NCBI GenBank assembly: GCA_017558145.1
Contig: JAFYWF010000100.1
Location: forward strand, 124,001-188,000
DNA length: 64,000 bases
Source: Lachnospiraceae bacterium
Lineage (GTDB): Bacteria > Bacillota > Clostridia > Lachnospirales > Lachnospiraceae
Direction of reading: 5' to 3'
The notes below the pieces were generated by a model. It was not told the origin of the DNA, searched no databases, and saw nothing but the letters and a program-made list of their open reading frames with translations. A program made the translations under genes and the position numbers. Below, piece after piece: positions 1 through 6,878 of the stretch; position 1 is the stretch's first letter; each line of letters begins with the position of its first letter.

Positions 1-210
1 CTGTAAATGCAGGCCATGATATATGGTTGCCAAAATCGCATTGGTTTCTACTGCATTCGGATCCAATAATACGCTAACTACCGGTATTACCACTGAAATA
101 CTTAAACTTTCCAGCACACCGCCAATGAGCATCAAAAATACAATTACCACCATAATTCTCTTCTGTTTGGCATCCAAAAGCTTGTTCATTTTCTTCAATA
201 TCTTAATCAT
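1..210 (-). CDS. ABC transporter permease/ATPase, N-terminal fragment (runs off window)
   Basis: Only the first 70 codons are present; the gene continues past position 1. The peptide starts MIKILKKMNKLLD, then has a basic stretch and a hydrophobic segment at about residues 19-46 that matches the first membrane helix of MsbA/PglK-type exporters, in which a permease and an ATPase are fused. A GGGAGA ribosome-binding site lies 6 bases before the ATG. The gene follows the sialyltransferase-like gene and the pse genes on the same strand, so a lipid-linked glycan flippase is a reasonable guess. The Walker motifs lie outside the window, so the class cannot be confirmed here. Confidence 0.6.
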   Translation of the reverse strand, partial: MIKILKKMNKLLDAKQKRIMVVIVFLMLIGGVLESLSISVVIPVVSVLLDPNAVETNAILATIYHGLHLQ

Positions 211-309
211 AATGTTCTCCCATTGCATTCTTCTCCAGAACACAAACGCAAGGCTGAAATCGCTCTCAACCTTAGTATTATCCCTATTTTAATTAAACTT
301 TGACATTTT

Positions 310-339
310 ATTCTACCATAAAACCATAAAAAAAGACAA
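310..339 (-). promoter_or_regulatory. Probable sigma-A promoter for the ABC transporter gene
   Basis: On the minus strand, TTGTCT and TAGAAT are separated by 18 bases, about 100 bases before the ABC transporter start. The rest of the 313-base gap (211-523) is AT-rich. It holds a weak AT-only hairpin near 410-435 but nothing else recognisable. Confidence 0.45.
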
Positions 340-523
340 TTCCTACTTATAAAAATGCATTTCACCTGCATATTTGAATTTATTTTTTATCTATTTTCAT
401 GTTTTTGCAAGAAATATTTCATTTCTTGTTTTTATACAAGCACAATGTTGTCTTTTGCAAGTATAAATATCAACTTTCATTTTTTGCCATTCAGCAAATA
501 AAATCTACACTTAATTTTTTTGT

Positions 524-1651
524 TTAAATACTCTCATTTTGTCTATGTAACTCAGGTGCTTCGTATTTATCCATAAAATCTTCTCCCAAAAAAAGAACTT
601 CATCTGTATTTTTTATGGAATCCGGCACCGTAAATACGGTGATTACTTTATTCCAACGAATCCCCGGAATAAAATTCATCACTTCCATAGGAAACTTACC
701 TTCAATTACAATATGGTCGTCAAAAAGAGCTTTATAGTCCAATACATCTCTTGGATGAGGTTTAATAAACACCTGAGCATCAGATGCATATTCTTGTATA
801 ATATCTCGGAATAAGCGTTCTCTGGTTTGTAAATCACAAAGAGGTTCCGTCAAAAGAAGAACCTTGCTTTTTTTCTGTTCCACCTTGTTTCCCATTCCAT
901 CTTGTGTCACAGTATCCAATTCAATATCCTTCTCCTGCTTCTTCTCAATTTGCTCCATCAAAGCATCTACATTTTCCATAAACACTTCTACAATTAAATG
1001 CTTATCTTCTTCCCTAATACCTGCCACCAATTCTTCTCTTGGTTTTTCAATATACTTCTTACAAGGATACGGAAGACAGGAAATATTGTTAACTTCCATA
1101 TCAAGGCAATATTTTCCATAACCGTTTTGAATAAATATCCAATTCCAGGAAGCCAATTTCGCCTTTAATTCAAAATGCCCCCTATTATCATATCTGGCAG
1201 TATCATAATATTTAATACAATCCAAACCATCTTCTAGAGCGTGGTAATATATTTTCTTATAAGAAAGGTAATAACCAATAGGATCTGAGTCACAGAATAC
1301 ATAAACATCTTTGTATTCTTTAAAATCTACCGGTACGAAAGACGCCTGTAATTTCCCAAGGAGCTTTGTATACTTCATTCTTGCCAACATATTTACTACA
1401 ATATTTCCACGATCCACATGATATTTTTGCAACTGCGGGAAATAAGTATCTTCTTTTTCATGATATTCCAGCACCGCTTCAAAAAGTCCGCATTTTTGGG
1501 CTCTTTCCTTTAAGTTGCCAAAATCATTGGACATGGTACTAAGTACCAATGTAGCCCCTCCTCTTTTTTCCATCGGAAGATTACATTCTTTTAATACTGC
1601 AATATACACATGATAAAAGGTATGGCACACATAAATTCGTTCTTTACGCAT
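524..1651 (-). CDS. GT52/sialyltransferase-like glycosyltransferase (nonulosonic acid transferase)
   Basis: About 375 residues. The N-terminus RIYVCHTFYHVY resembles family GT52 sialyltransferases. Both motifs shared by bacterial sialyltransferases are visible: an acidic EDG motif near residue 140 (ALEDGLD) and an HP motif near residue 300 (KPHPRD). Enzymes of this group transfer a CMP-activated nonulosonic acid to a glycan. With pseF two genes upstream, the donor is most likely CMP-pseudaminic acid or a derivative. The longer reading frame begins at 1684, but the ATG at 1651 is preferred because GGAGACGAGG lies just before it. No membrane segment or signal peptide is seen. The family call is from motifs only; the acceptor is unknown. 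Confidence 0.65.
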   Translation of the reverse strand: MRKERIYVCHTFYHVYIAVLKECNLPMEKRGGATLVLSTMSNDFGNLKERAQKCGLFEAVLEYHEKEDTYFPQLQKYHVDRGNIVVNMLARMKYTKLLGKLQASFVPVDFKEYKDVYVFCDSDPIGYYLSYKKIYYHALEDGLDCIKYYDTARYDNRGHFELKAKLASWNWIFIQNGYGKYCLDMEVNNISCLPYPCKKYIEKPREELVAGIREEDKHLIVEVFMENVDALMEQIEKKQEKDIELDTVTQDGMGNKVEQKKSKVLLLTEPLCDLQTRERLFRDIIQEYASDAQVFIKPHPRDVLDYKALFDDHIVIEGKFPMEVMNFIPGIRWNKVITVFTVPDSIKNTDEVLFLGEDFMDKYEAPELHRQNESI

Positions 1652-1751
1652 CTTTTCCTCGTCTCCAGGTTCTGTTTTTATCATTATATTAATTATCTAT
1701 ACCGCATCACTTTTACGTGAATCATTACATAGGATTCCTAATCAGTACCCT

Positions 1752-2960
1752 CTACAATTCCCAGTGATATTTCTGCATATATTCCTCGTTGGTCCAAGGT
1801 TCTCTTGCCTGATACAGGCTACCATCTATTTTTTCAATCCAAATAGCCGGAAAATAGTGAATAAAAAGTGGTGTTAAACACATCGTATAACCGCCGGCCG
1901 TATCATACACAATTCTATCCCCCGGCATCAAAGCAACATCATCCACGATTTCAAACAATCTATCATATTCCATACAAGTAGAACCGCAAACCCATTGGTT
2001 CTTTTCTATAACTCGTTCTGTCGGATCAGATCCATAAACCATATGATGAGGATATACATGCCTGGTAACCAATGGATTTAAATTCACTCGGCTTCCATCC
2101 GTAACAATAAATTTTCGGTTACGAATATCCTTAATATCTAATACCGTAGTTTCAAAGCTCATAGCTCTTGAAATCAAAGAAACTCCCGGTTCTGCTATAA
2201 TCTTTGTTTTTTTAGGATCAAAATATGCTCGTAATTCTTTTCCGATTTCTTCGAAATAGTTAAGATAATTAGGTTTATCGTCTCGACCACCAAAATATCC
2301 ACCGCCCATATCTACAAATTCCAAATCCAAAGCATATTCTCTCGCAATATTCACTGCCATTTTAGCCAATGCTCCATATACCTTTACGGTTCTGGATTGG
2401 GTTGAGGAATGTAAATGAAGACCTGCAACCTTAGCATTTGAAAGCTTTTCTATATGATCAATAGCCTCTTTTAGCTTACCATTTTCATAACAATAACCAA
2501 ATCTGCCGCCTTCTTCCTCCACTAACTGTTCTTCAGGACAAAGAGCTCCAATATCACAATTCACACGAAGTCCTACTTTAAAAACTTTATCCGGATACAT
2601 TTCACAGATTTCTTCCATCCAAAGAAGTTCATAAGAAGAATCTAGATTCACATACCCTCCACCAAGGAGTACCTGTTCCCAAACATTCCTATCTTTTATA
2701 GGACTATTGTATACGATTCTGTCATCGGAATATCCCATTCTTTTTGCAATGTCGTACTCCATTTCCGAAACAACTTCTGCATAAAAACCTTGTTCTTTCA
2801 GATACACCAATAACCAAGGAAGGGAATTCGTTTTCACAGAATATCCCATAATGTAATTTCCCCAGTTTTTTGTTAAAGCTTCTTTTAACAAATTAATATC
2901 ATATAATAAATCTTTTTCTTTTACACGATAAAAAGGAGTTTGTAATTTTTCCGGATTCAT
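1752..2960 (-). CDS. PLP-dependent fold-III decarboxylase (LysA/ornithine decarboxylase family)
   Basis: 402 residues, the normal length for the LysA/ornithine/arginine decarboxylase family. Key motifs are intact: the PLP lysine in GYSVKTN (K43), LHLHSSTQ in the barrel, the phosphate-binding FVDMGGGYFGG, IIAEPG, and a C-terminal catalytic cysteine in CGSTCMEYD followed by DTAGGYTM. The enzyme should decarboxylate an amino acid or related amine. It lies between pseF and the GT52-like gene on the same strand and is not with lysine or polyamine genes, so its substrate probably belongs to the nonulosonic-acid pathway or its decoration. Sequence alone does not identify the substrate. Confidence 0.75.
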   Translation of the reverse strand: MNPEKLQTPFYRVKEKDLLYDINLLKEALTKNWGNYIMGYSVKTNSLPWLLVYLKEQGFYAEVVSEMEYDIAKRMGYSDDRIVYNSPIKDRNVWEQVLLGGGYVNLDSSYELLWMEEICEMYPDKVFKVGLRVNCDIGALCPEEQLVEEEGGRFGYCYENGKLKEAIDHIEKLSNAKVAGLHLHSSTQSRTVKVYGALAKMAVNIAREYALDLEFVDMGGGYFGGRDDKPNYLNYFEEIGKELRAYFDPKKTKIIAEPGVSLISRAMSFETTVLDIKDIRNRKFIVTDGSRVNLNPLVTRHVYPHHMVYGSDPTERVIEKNQWVCGSTCMEYDRLFEIVDDVALMPGDRIVYDTAGGYTMCLTPLFIHYFPAIWIEKIDGSLYQAREPWTNEEYMQKYHWEL

Positions 2961-2980
2961 AGTTCTTCTCTAACTTTCTT

Positions 2981-3670
2981 CTATTTATTTCTTCTAAGAT
3001 ATTTTATTTCAGCAATTTCCCAATCTTCTAAAGTATCTATATCCTGAACTTCCATTTCAGACAACACCAATGGAACTAATTTTTCCACATCTGTGGTTCC
3101 CGCTTCCATAAAAGGTAGGGTTCTGCAAGCATAAAACTGACCACAATCATGATAAATTTTTTGTAAATCCTGACTTCTGGCTGTGGCGTATTCCGGAAAT
3201 TGTCTTGCCACATATCCTTCCTCATTTACAATAAGTCCTCTTTGTGGAGGATAAGAAAAAGGTACTACCGGCATTACAGAATCTGCTTGTTCCAACAATT
3301 CCATAGCTTCTTTTAATCTTTCTCCTGTAATAAAAGGTGCTGTTGGATAGATACAGCAAAAACTCTCAAAGGTGATACCCAATTTTTCATATTCTTTTAA
3401 CACTTCCATAATTACTTCATCCGTAGAAGCATAATCATTAGAGGTATCTGCAGAACGCATAAAAGGAACCTTCGCTCCTGCTTTTTTTGCAAGCTCTGCA
3501 ATTTCCATATCATCTGTAGATACCATAACTTCATCAAAGACACCGGAATTTATGGCTGCTTCTATAGAATAAAAGAGGATTGGCTTTCCACAAAATTCCT
3601 TAATATTTTTTCTAGGTATGCGTTTGCTTCCTCCACGTGCCGTAATCAAGGCTAGTTTTTTTTCTTTCAT
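2981..3670 (-). CDS. pseF: Pseudaminic acid cytidylyltransferase
   Basis: About 229 residues, the usual size for NeuA/PseF enzymes. It activates pseudaminic acid with CTP to give CMP-Pse in the cytoplasm. The nucleotide-binding signature ARGGSKRIPRKN is at about residues 10-21, and YPTAPFI and YHDCGQFYAC match PseF more closely than NeuA. The reading frame extends to 3715, but the ATG at 3670 is chosen because TTAGGAGA lies 7-8 bases before it. It is followed after about 20 bases by the PLP decarboxylase, which suggests one operon with the GT52-like gene. pseI and pseG are encoded on the opposite strand across a 0.8-kb gap. Confidence 0.85.
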   Translation of the reverse strand: MKEKKLALITARGGSKRIPRKNIKEFCGKPILFYSIEAAINSGVFDEVMVSTDDMEIAELAKKAGAKVPFMRSADTSNDYASTDEVIMEVLKEYEKLGITFESFCCIYPTAPFITGERLKEAMELLEQADSVMPVVPFSYPPQRGLIVNEEGYVARQFPEYATARSQDLQKIYHDCGQFYACRTLPFMEAGTTDVEKLVPLVLSEMEVQDIDTLEDWEIAEIKYLRRNK

Positions 3671-3883
3671 AGCGATTCTCCTAAGAATGTTGTTTTCTAT
3701 ATTAACAAGATACATTTTATTTTACACAAAATATTCTTATATTTTTAAGCATAGATATACTACAGTATACACTAAAAGTAACTTCATAGGAATAAGAACT
3801 TTTTATACATTTTTTCACTATTTCCTGCTATTTCCTCTTTAGCATAGCATATATATTTTTTTCGAACATATTTTCTGTTTTTA

Positions 3884-3912
3884 TTGATTTATCTTTTCTT
3901 TTCTGATAAACT
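3884..3912 (+). promoter_or_regulatory. Putative promoter of the small toxin mRNA
   Basis: TTGATT and TAAACT are separated by exactly 17 bases (four of six consensus matches each). Transcription would start near 3919, just before a GGTGATGCCG motif that also occurs at the predicted 5' end of the opposing RNA. Confidence 0.4.
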
Positions 3913-3921
3913 GTGCTCACG

Positions 3922-3952
3922 GGTGATGCCGTAAACGGTAAGCGGTTCGCCT
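3922..3952 (+). repeat. Left arm of the inverted repeat flanking the small toxin gene
   Basis: This stretch contains GGTGATGCCG (3922-3931) and AGCGGTTCGCCT (3941-3952). Both recur in inverted orientation at 4200-4227. The pair encloses the small membrane-peptide gene and its terminator. Confidence 0.8.
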
Positions 3953-4005
3953 TTTGCCAGAGTTAGTACATTCTGAGAACTTCCTGTATTTTGGAGGTGA
4001 TACGA

Positions 4006-4134
4006 TTGGAAAATAGAGTGAAAGGTACAAGATATGATGTCAGAAACATTGGTCAGCATTGTCGGTATTGTTGTAACCATAATCAGTATTATCGTTACTA
4101 TAATCAGTATCATGCAGACTCTAAAGGAACATAA
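4006..4134 (+). other. Overlapping leader ORF with a strong ribosome-binding site (TTG start)
   Basis: A near-perfect GGAGGTGAT stands six bases before a TTG codon at 4006. That frame runs 42 codons to a TAA at 4134 and overlaps the membrane-peptide gene in another frame. The encoded peptide is rich in Tyr, Asn, His and Cys and resembles nothing known. It may be translated only to couple or tune translation of the toxin frame, or the ribosome-binding site may act with the next ATG at a distance. Reported as an observation, not a confirmed gene. Confidence 0.3.
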
Positions 4135-4171
4135 ACATCAAAAAAGCAACCGCCCAAAGCCAAAGGAATAG
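4034..4171 (+). CDS. Small hydrophobic peptide, type I toxin (holin-like) candidate
   Basis: 45 residues starting MMSETLVSIVG: one Ile/Val-rich membrane helix (about residues 6-27), then a basic tail with QKSNRPKPKE. This layout, including the Asn-Arg-Pro tail, resembles the short holin-like toxins of Firmicutes type I toxin-antitoxin loci (TxpA/BsrG/Fst class). AAAGG lies 8 bases before the ATG and a TGA closes the frame just upstream. The last codons lie inside a bidirectional terminator hairpin (4136-4186), and a strong promoter fires toward the gene from the other side (4241-4269), as in known convergent toxin/antisense RNA pairs. Family assignment rests on architecture, not on a database match. 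Confidence 0.6.
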   Translation: MMSETLVSIVGIVVTIISIIVTIISIMQTLKEHKHQKSNRPKPKE

Positions 4172-4186
4172 GTTGCTTTTTTGATG
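4136..4186. terminator. Bidirectional intrinsic terminator shared by toxin mRNA and antisense RNA
   Basis: A perfect 16-base-pair stem is formed by CATCAAAAAAGCAACC and its reverse complement, with a 19-base loop. The A-run on one arm and the T-run on the other let it work in both directions. It overlaps the toxin stop codon (4169-4171). Confidence 0.8.
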
Positions 4187-4199
4187 TAACTTTTAACTG

Positions 4200-4227
4200 A
4201 GGCGAACCGTTTGCTATCGGCATCACC
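4200..4227 (-). repeat. Right arm of the inverted repeat flanking the small toxin gene
   Basis: Contains AGGCGAACCGT (4200-4210) and CGGCATCACC (4218-4227), the inverted counterparts of 3922-3952. It lies at the predicted 5' end of the antisense RNA, so both RNAs would begin with nearly the same sequence. Confidence 0.8.
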
Positions 4228-4240
4228 TCTTTATGCTTTT

Positions 4241-4269
4241 ATTGTAATTATATCATATAGTATTGTCAA
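4241..4269 (-). promoter_or_regulatory. Strong sigma-A promoter for the antisense RNA
   Basis: On the minus strand, TTGACA and TACAAT are separated by exactly 17 bases: a full -35 match and five of six for -10. It is the best consensus promoter in the window and points into the toxin gene, away from pseI. Confidence 0.7.
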
Positions 4270-4304
4270 TATTTTATAACCGTGTTCTTTAATTTTAAAT
4301 TAAA

Positions 4305-4352
4305 CAGGTTACTTTTCACACATTAGCCAACTAATGTGCAAAAAGTAACCTG
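4305..4352. repeat. 22-bp near-perfect hairpin between the toxin locus and pseI
   Basis: CAGGTTACTTTTCACACATTAG pairs with a downstream arm at two mismatches, across a 4-base CCAA loop. No T-tract follows, so it is not a classic terminator. It may be a short palindromic repeat or a transcription boundary. Confidence 0.6.
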
Positions 4353-4400
4353 CGCAACTCTGATATATGTAAAATTACTGGCAAAAAACAACAAATATTA

Positions 4401-4429
4401 TTGTTCTCATTCACTAGAACACATATAAT
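4401..4429 (+). promoter_or_regulatory. Sigma-A promoter for pseI-pseG
   Basis: TTGTTC and a perfect TATAAT are separated by 17 bases. The -10 box ends about 50 bases before the pseI start. Confidence 0.65.
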
Positions 4430-4481
4430 AGAGCTAAGGATTTATATGTAGAATAAGTAAAAATGAAAGGATCTTCGATCT

Positions 4482-5534
4482 ATGAACAAACAATTTAAAA
4501 TAGGAAATAAATTAGTGGGTGAAAATGCCCCTGCTTTCATTGTGGCTGAAATCTCAGGAAATCACAACCAGGATTTTAATCGTGCTATGGAAATCATTCA
4601 TGCCGCCAAAGAAGCCGGTGCTGACGCCGTAAAATTACAAACCTATACCGCAGATACCATTACTCTGGATTCCGACGAACCATGCTTTGTCATTAACGAA
4701 GGGACTATCTGGGATGGTATGACCTTACACAAATTATACCAAGAGGCTTATACTCCTTGGGAATGGCAACCACGCCTCATGGAAGAAGCCAATAAAATTG
4801 GTTTGGAATGTTTTTCTTCTCCTTTTGATTTTACTTCCGTGGACTTTTTAGAAGAAATGAAGGTTCCTGCTTATAAAATTGCTTCTTACGAAATCAATGA
4901 CATTCCGTTAATCCGTAAAATAGCAAAATTACACAAACCAATCATTTTCGCTACCGGTATTGCATTTCCGGAAGATATTGAGCGCGCTTTAGCTGTATGT
5001 AAAGAAGAAGGCAATGAAGATGTTATTTTACTAAAATGCGTTTCCGCTTATCCAACTCCTTATGAGCAGGTAAATTTAAGAGTGATTCCAACTTTAGCAA
5101 AAACTTACGATTGTATTAGCGGAATATCAGATCATACTATGGGAACCATTGTTTCTGCCGGTTCTATTCCTTTAGGAGCAAAAATGATTGAAAAGCACTT
5201 AACCTTAAGTCGTGCTGACGGTGGTCCTGATGCTGCATTTTCTATGGAACCAAAGGAATTTGCCAAATTAGTAGAAGAAGTGAGAATCTTAGAAAAAGCA
5301 CTGGGAACCAGTGAATATGTTTTAACTGACACTCAAAAGTTGGAACACGGCGGTTCTCGCTCTTTATTTGTTGTGAAAGATATTCAACCCGGAGAGATTT
5401 TAACTCCGGAAAATATTCGCTCCATTCGTCCTGGGAACGGTCTTCACACCATGTACTATGAAGAAATCCTGGGAAAAAGCGCAAAATCTTTTTTAAAGAA
5501 AGGAACACCACTGGCATGGGAACTGATTCAATAG
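4482..5534 (+). CDS. pseI: Pseudaminic acid synthase
   Basis: 350 residues, a typical NeuB/PseI length. It condenses phosphoenolpyruvate with the 6-deoxy-diamino hexose released by PseG to give pseudaminic acid. The N-terminal TIM barrel shows IVAEISGNHNQ and DAVKLQTYT; HLTLSRADGGPDAAFS is characteristic of PseI rather than sialic acid synthase. A C-terminal antifreeze-like SAF domain (about residues 285-350) includes GGSRSLFVVKDI and IRPGNGL. The ATG follows AAAGGATC. It is the first gene of a two-gene plus-strand operon; pseG begins inside its last codons. Confidence 0.9.
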   Translation: MNKQFKIGNKLVGENAPAFIVAEISGNHNQDFNRAMEIIHAAKEAGADAVKLQTYTADTITLDSDEPCFVINEGTIWDGMTLHKLYQEAYTPWEWQPRLMEEANKIGLECFSSPFDFTSVDFLEEMKVPAYKIASYEINDIPLIRKIAKLHKPIIFATGIAFPEDIERALAVCKEEGNEDVILLKCVSAYPTPYEQVNLRVIPTLAKTYDCISGISDHTMGTIVSAGSIPLGAKMIEKHLTLSRADGGPDAAFSMEPKEFAKLVEEVRILEKALGTSEYVLTDTQKLEHGGSRSLFVVKDIQPGEILTPENIRSIRPGNGLHTMYYEEILGKSAKSFLKKGTPLAWELIQ

Positions 5535-6709
5535 TTTACTTTCGTACAGATGGAAATTCAAAAATCGCCACCGGACACCTTGTCCGGTGTCTTTGTATTG
5601 CACAGGCAGTGGAAAAATTAGGACAACAGATATGTTTTCTTGTTTCAGATAAAACCAGTTCCCAATTATTAAAAGAATTAAGTCACACACTTTTTGATGG
5701 AGTAACCTTTTCATTTGAGATTAAGATTTTACAAAATGCTGTTTATGATAATTTGGAAATGGAAATGCAAGAACTGCAAGATTTACTCCGTAACCCCAAA
5801 AGTTCCTTTGATAGAAAAAAATATCCCGTCAATGACATCGTAGCCACCAAAGATACCGAGTTTTCTCAAGTAATCCCCAAACCTACTATCTTTGTAGACT
5901 CTTATTATGTTACTCAAGACTACTTACAAGCGTTGAAATCAGTAGCATATGTTGCATATATGGATGATTTAAGAGCCTTTGACTACAATGTAGATTTAGT
6001 AATTAATTATGATGTGATACCGCTTACAAAAGAAAAGGAATATAAAAAAGCTTATACAAAAGCAAAAAAATGCCTGTTAGGAGCACAGTACACTCCTTTA
6101 AGGGAGCAATTTCAAAATCAAAAGGTTATATTAAGAGATAAGATTCAAAATGTACTTATTACTGCCGGCGGAAGCGACCCTTATCATTTTTCTGAAAGCT
6201 TGAGCTCTTTCTTACTAGAAGAATATTTGGACATTCATATCCATATTGTGGTCGGAAAATTATATGATAATGTATCAACTTTAGAAGCTCTTACTAAGGA
6301 ACATTCCAGGATACATTTACATCAAAATGTAAAAGATATGGCTTCCCTTATGAAGAAATGCGATTATGCCGTCTCTGCTGCCGGCACTACTCTATACGAG
6401 CTTTGTGCTCTCGGTATTCCTGCTATTAGCTTTACTTTTGCCGACAATCAGATGATTATGGCCAAAACCTTTGAAGAAACAGGAGCCGTTCCCTATGCAG
6501 GAGATATCCGAAATACATGCGTTTCCGATTCTGCTTTTGACACAAATGCAGTAACAGAAAATGTTTATACTAACATTATAAAGCATCTGAAGTCAATGCT
6601 TCAAAATTACCCTAAGCGTATAGAACAACAACAAATCATGCAACAACAGACAGATGGAAATGGTGCTACCAAAATTGTACAAGCAATTTTGGATTTATCT
6701 AATCGCTAG
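5516..6709 (+). CDS. pseG: UDP-2,4-diacetamido-2,4,6-trideoxy-beta-L-altrose hydrolase
   Basis: 397 residues. The signature of UDP-sugar hydrolase PseG is present near the N-terminus (FRTDG, then ATGHLVRCL), along with VDSYYVT, TAGGSDPYHFSE and SAAGTTLYELCALG of the GT-B-like fold. It releases UDP and supplies the hexose used by PseI. It overlaps the end of pseI by 19 bases, so the two are probably translationally coupled. It is longer than common PseG proteins because of an extra segment at about residues 60-125 with a DRKKYPVND stretch. That segment has no acetyltransferase motif, so this is not a PseG-PseH fusion. Confidence 0.85.
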   Translation: MGTDSIVYFRTDGNSKIATGHLVRCLCIAQAVEKLGQQICFLVSDKTSSQLLKELSHTLFDGVTFSFEIKILQNAVYDNLEMEMQELQDLLRNPKSSFDRKKYPVNDIVATKDTEFSQVIPKPTIFVDSYYVTQDYLQALKSVAYVAYMDDLRAFDYNVDLVINYDVIPLTKEKEYKKAYTKAKKCLLGAQYTPLREQFQNQKVILRDKIQNVLITAGGSDPYHFSESLSSFLLEEYLDIHIHIVVGKLYDNVSTLEALTKEHSRIHLHQNVKDMASLMKKCDYAVSAAGTTLYELCALGIPAISFTFADNQMIMAKTFEETGAVPYAGDIRNTCVSDSAFDTNAVTENVYTNIIKHLKSMLQNYPKRIEQQQIMQQQTDGNGATKIVQAILDLSNR

Positions 6710-6798
6710 TGTCACACTTCATGAGACAACCAGGGTTCACACGCAATGCCAAATGAATATGCAAACATATCAGCTTGGCTTATGCCTTTAGCACACAT

Positions 6799-6864
6799 AA
6801 AACCCCTGTAGTCGACTAACATATGCTTCATAGGAAGTCATATCAGTCTGACTACAAGGGTTTT
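6799..6864. terminator. Bidirectional terminator between pseG and the ATP-grasp gene
   Basis: AAAACCCCTGTAGTC (6799-6813) pairs with 6850-6864 at 14 of 15 positions, and the right arm runs into TTTTATTTT. It lies between two convergent genes, 15 bases from the end of the minus-strand gene. The preceding part of the gap (6710-6798) shows nothing else. Confidence 0.7.
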
Positions 6865-6878
6865 ATTTTAAATATCTT

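Larger units (their letters stand above)
4136..4234 (-). ncRNA. Predicted antisense RNA antitoxin (~100 nt)
   Basis: The near-consensus promoter at 4241-4269 predicts a minus-strand start near 4234, and the bidirectional terminator predicts an end near 4136. The resulting RNA of about 100 bases would be complementary to the 3' end of the toxin mRNA, including the last codons. No open frame with a ribosome-binding site is seen in it. Prediction from sequence only. Confidence 0.5.

Noticed and set aside
23-292. 89-residue plus-strand frame at the left edge
   Set aside because: The minus strand in the same place carries a good ribosome site and an ABC-exporter N-terminus; the plus-strand frame has hydrophobic content only as its complement.
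3889-4113. 74-residue minus-strand frame opposite the small toxin
   Set aside because: Its Ile/Thr-rich sequence is the mirror of the toxin helix and it has no ribosome site at its start.
5516-6709. PseG as a PseG-PseH fusion that would explain the missing acetyltransferase
   Set aside because: The extra length is an internal segment of about 65 residues with no GNAT motif; no C-terminal acetyltransferase domain is present.
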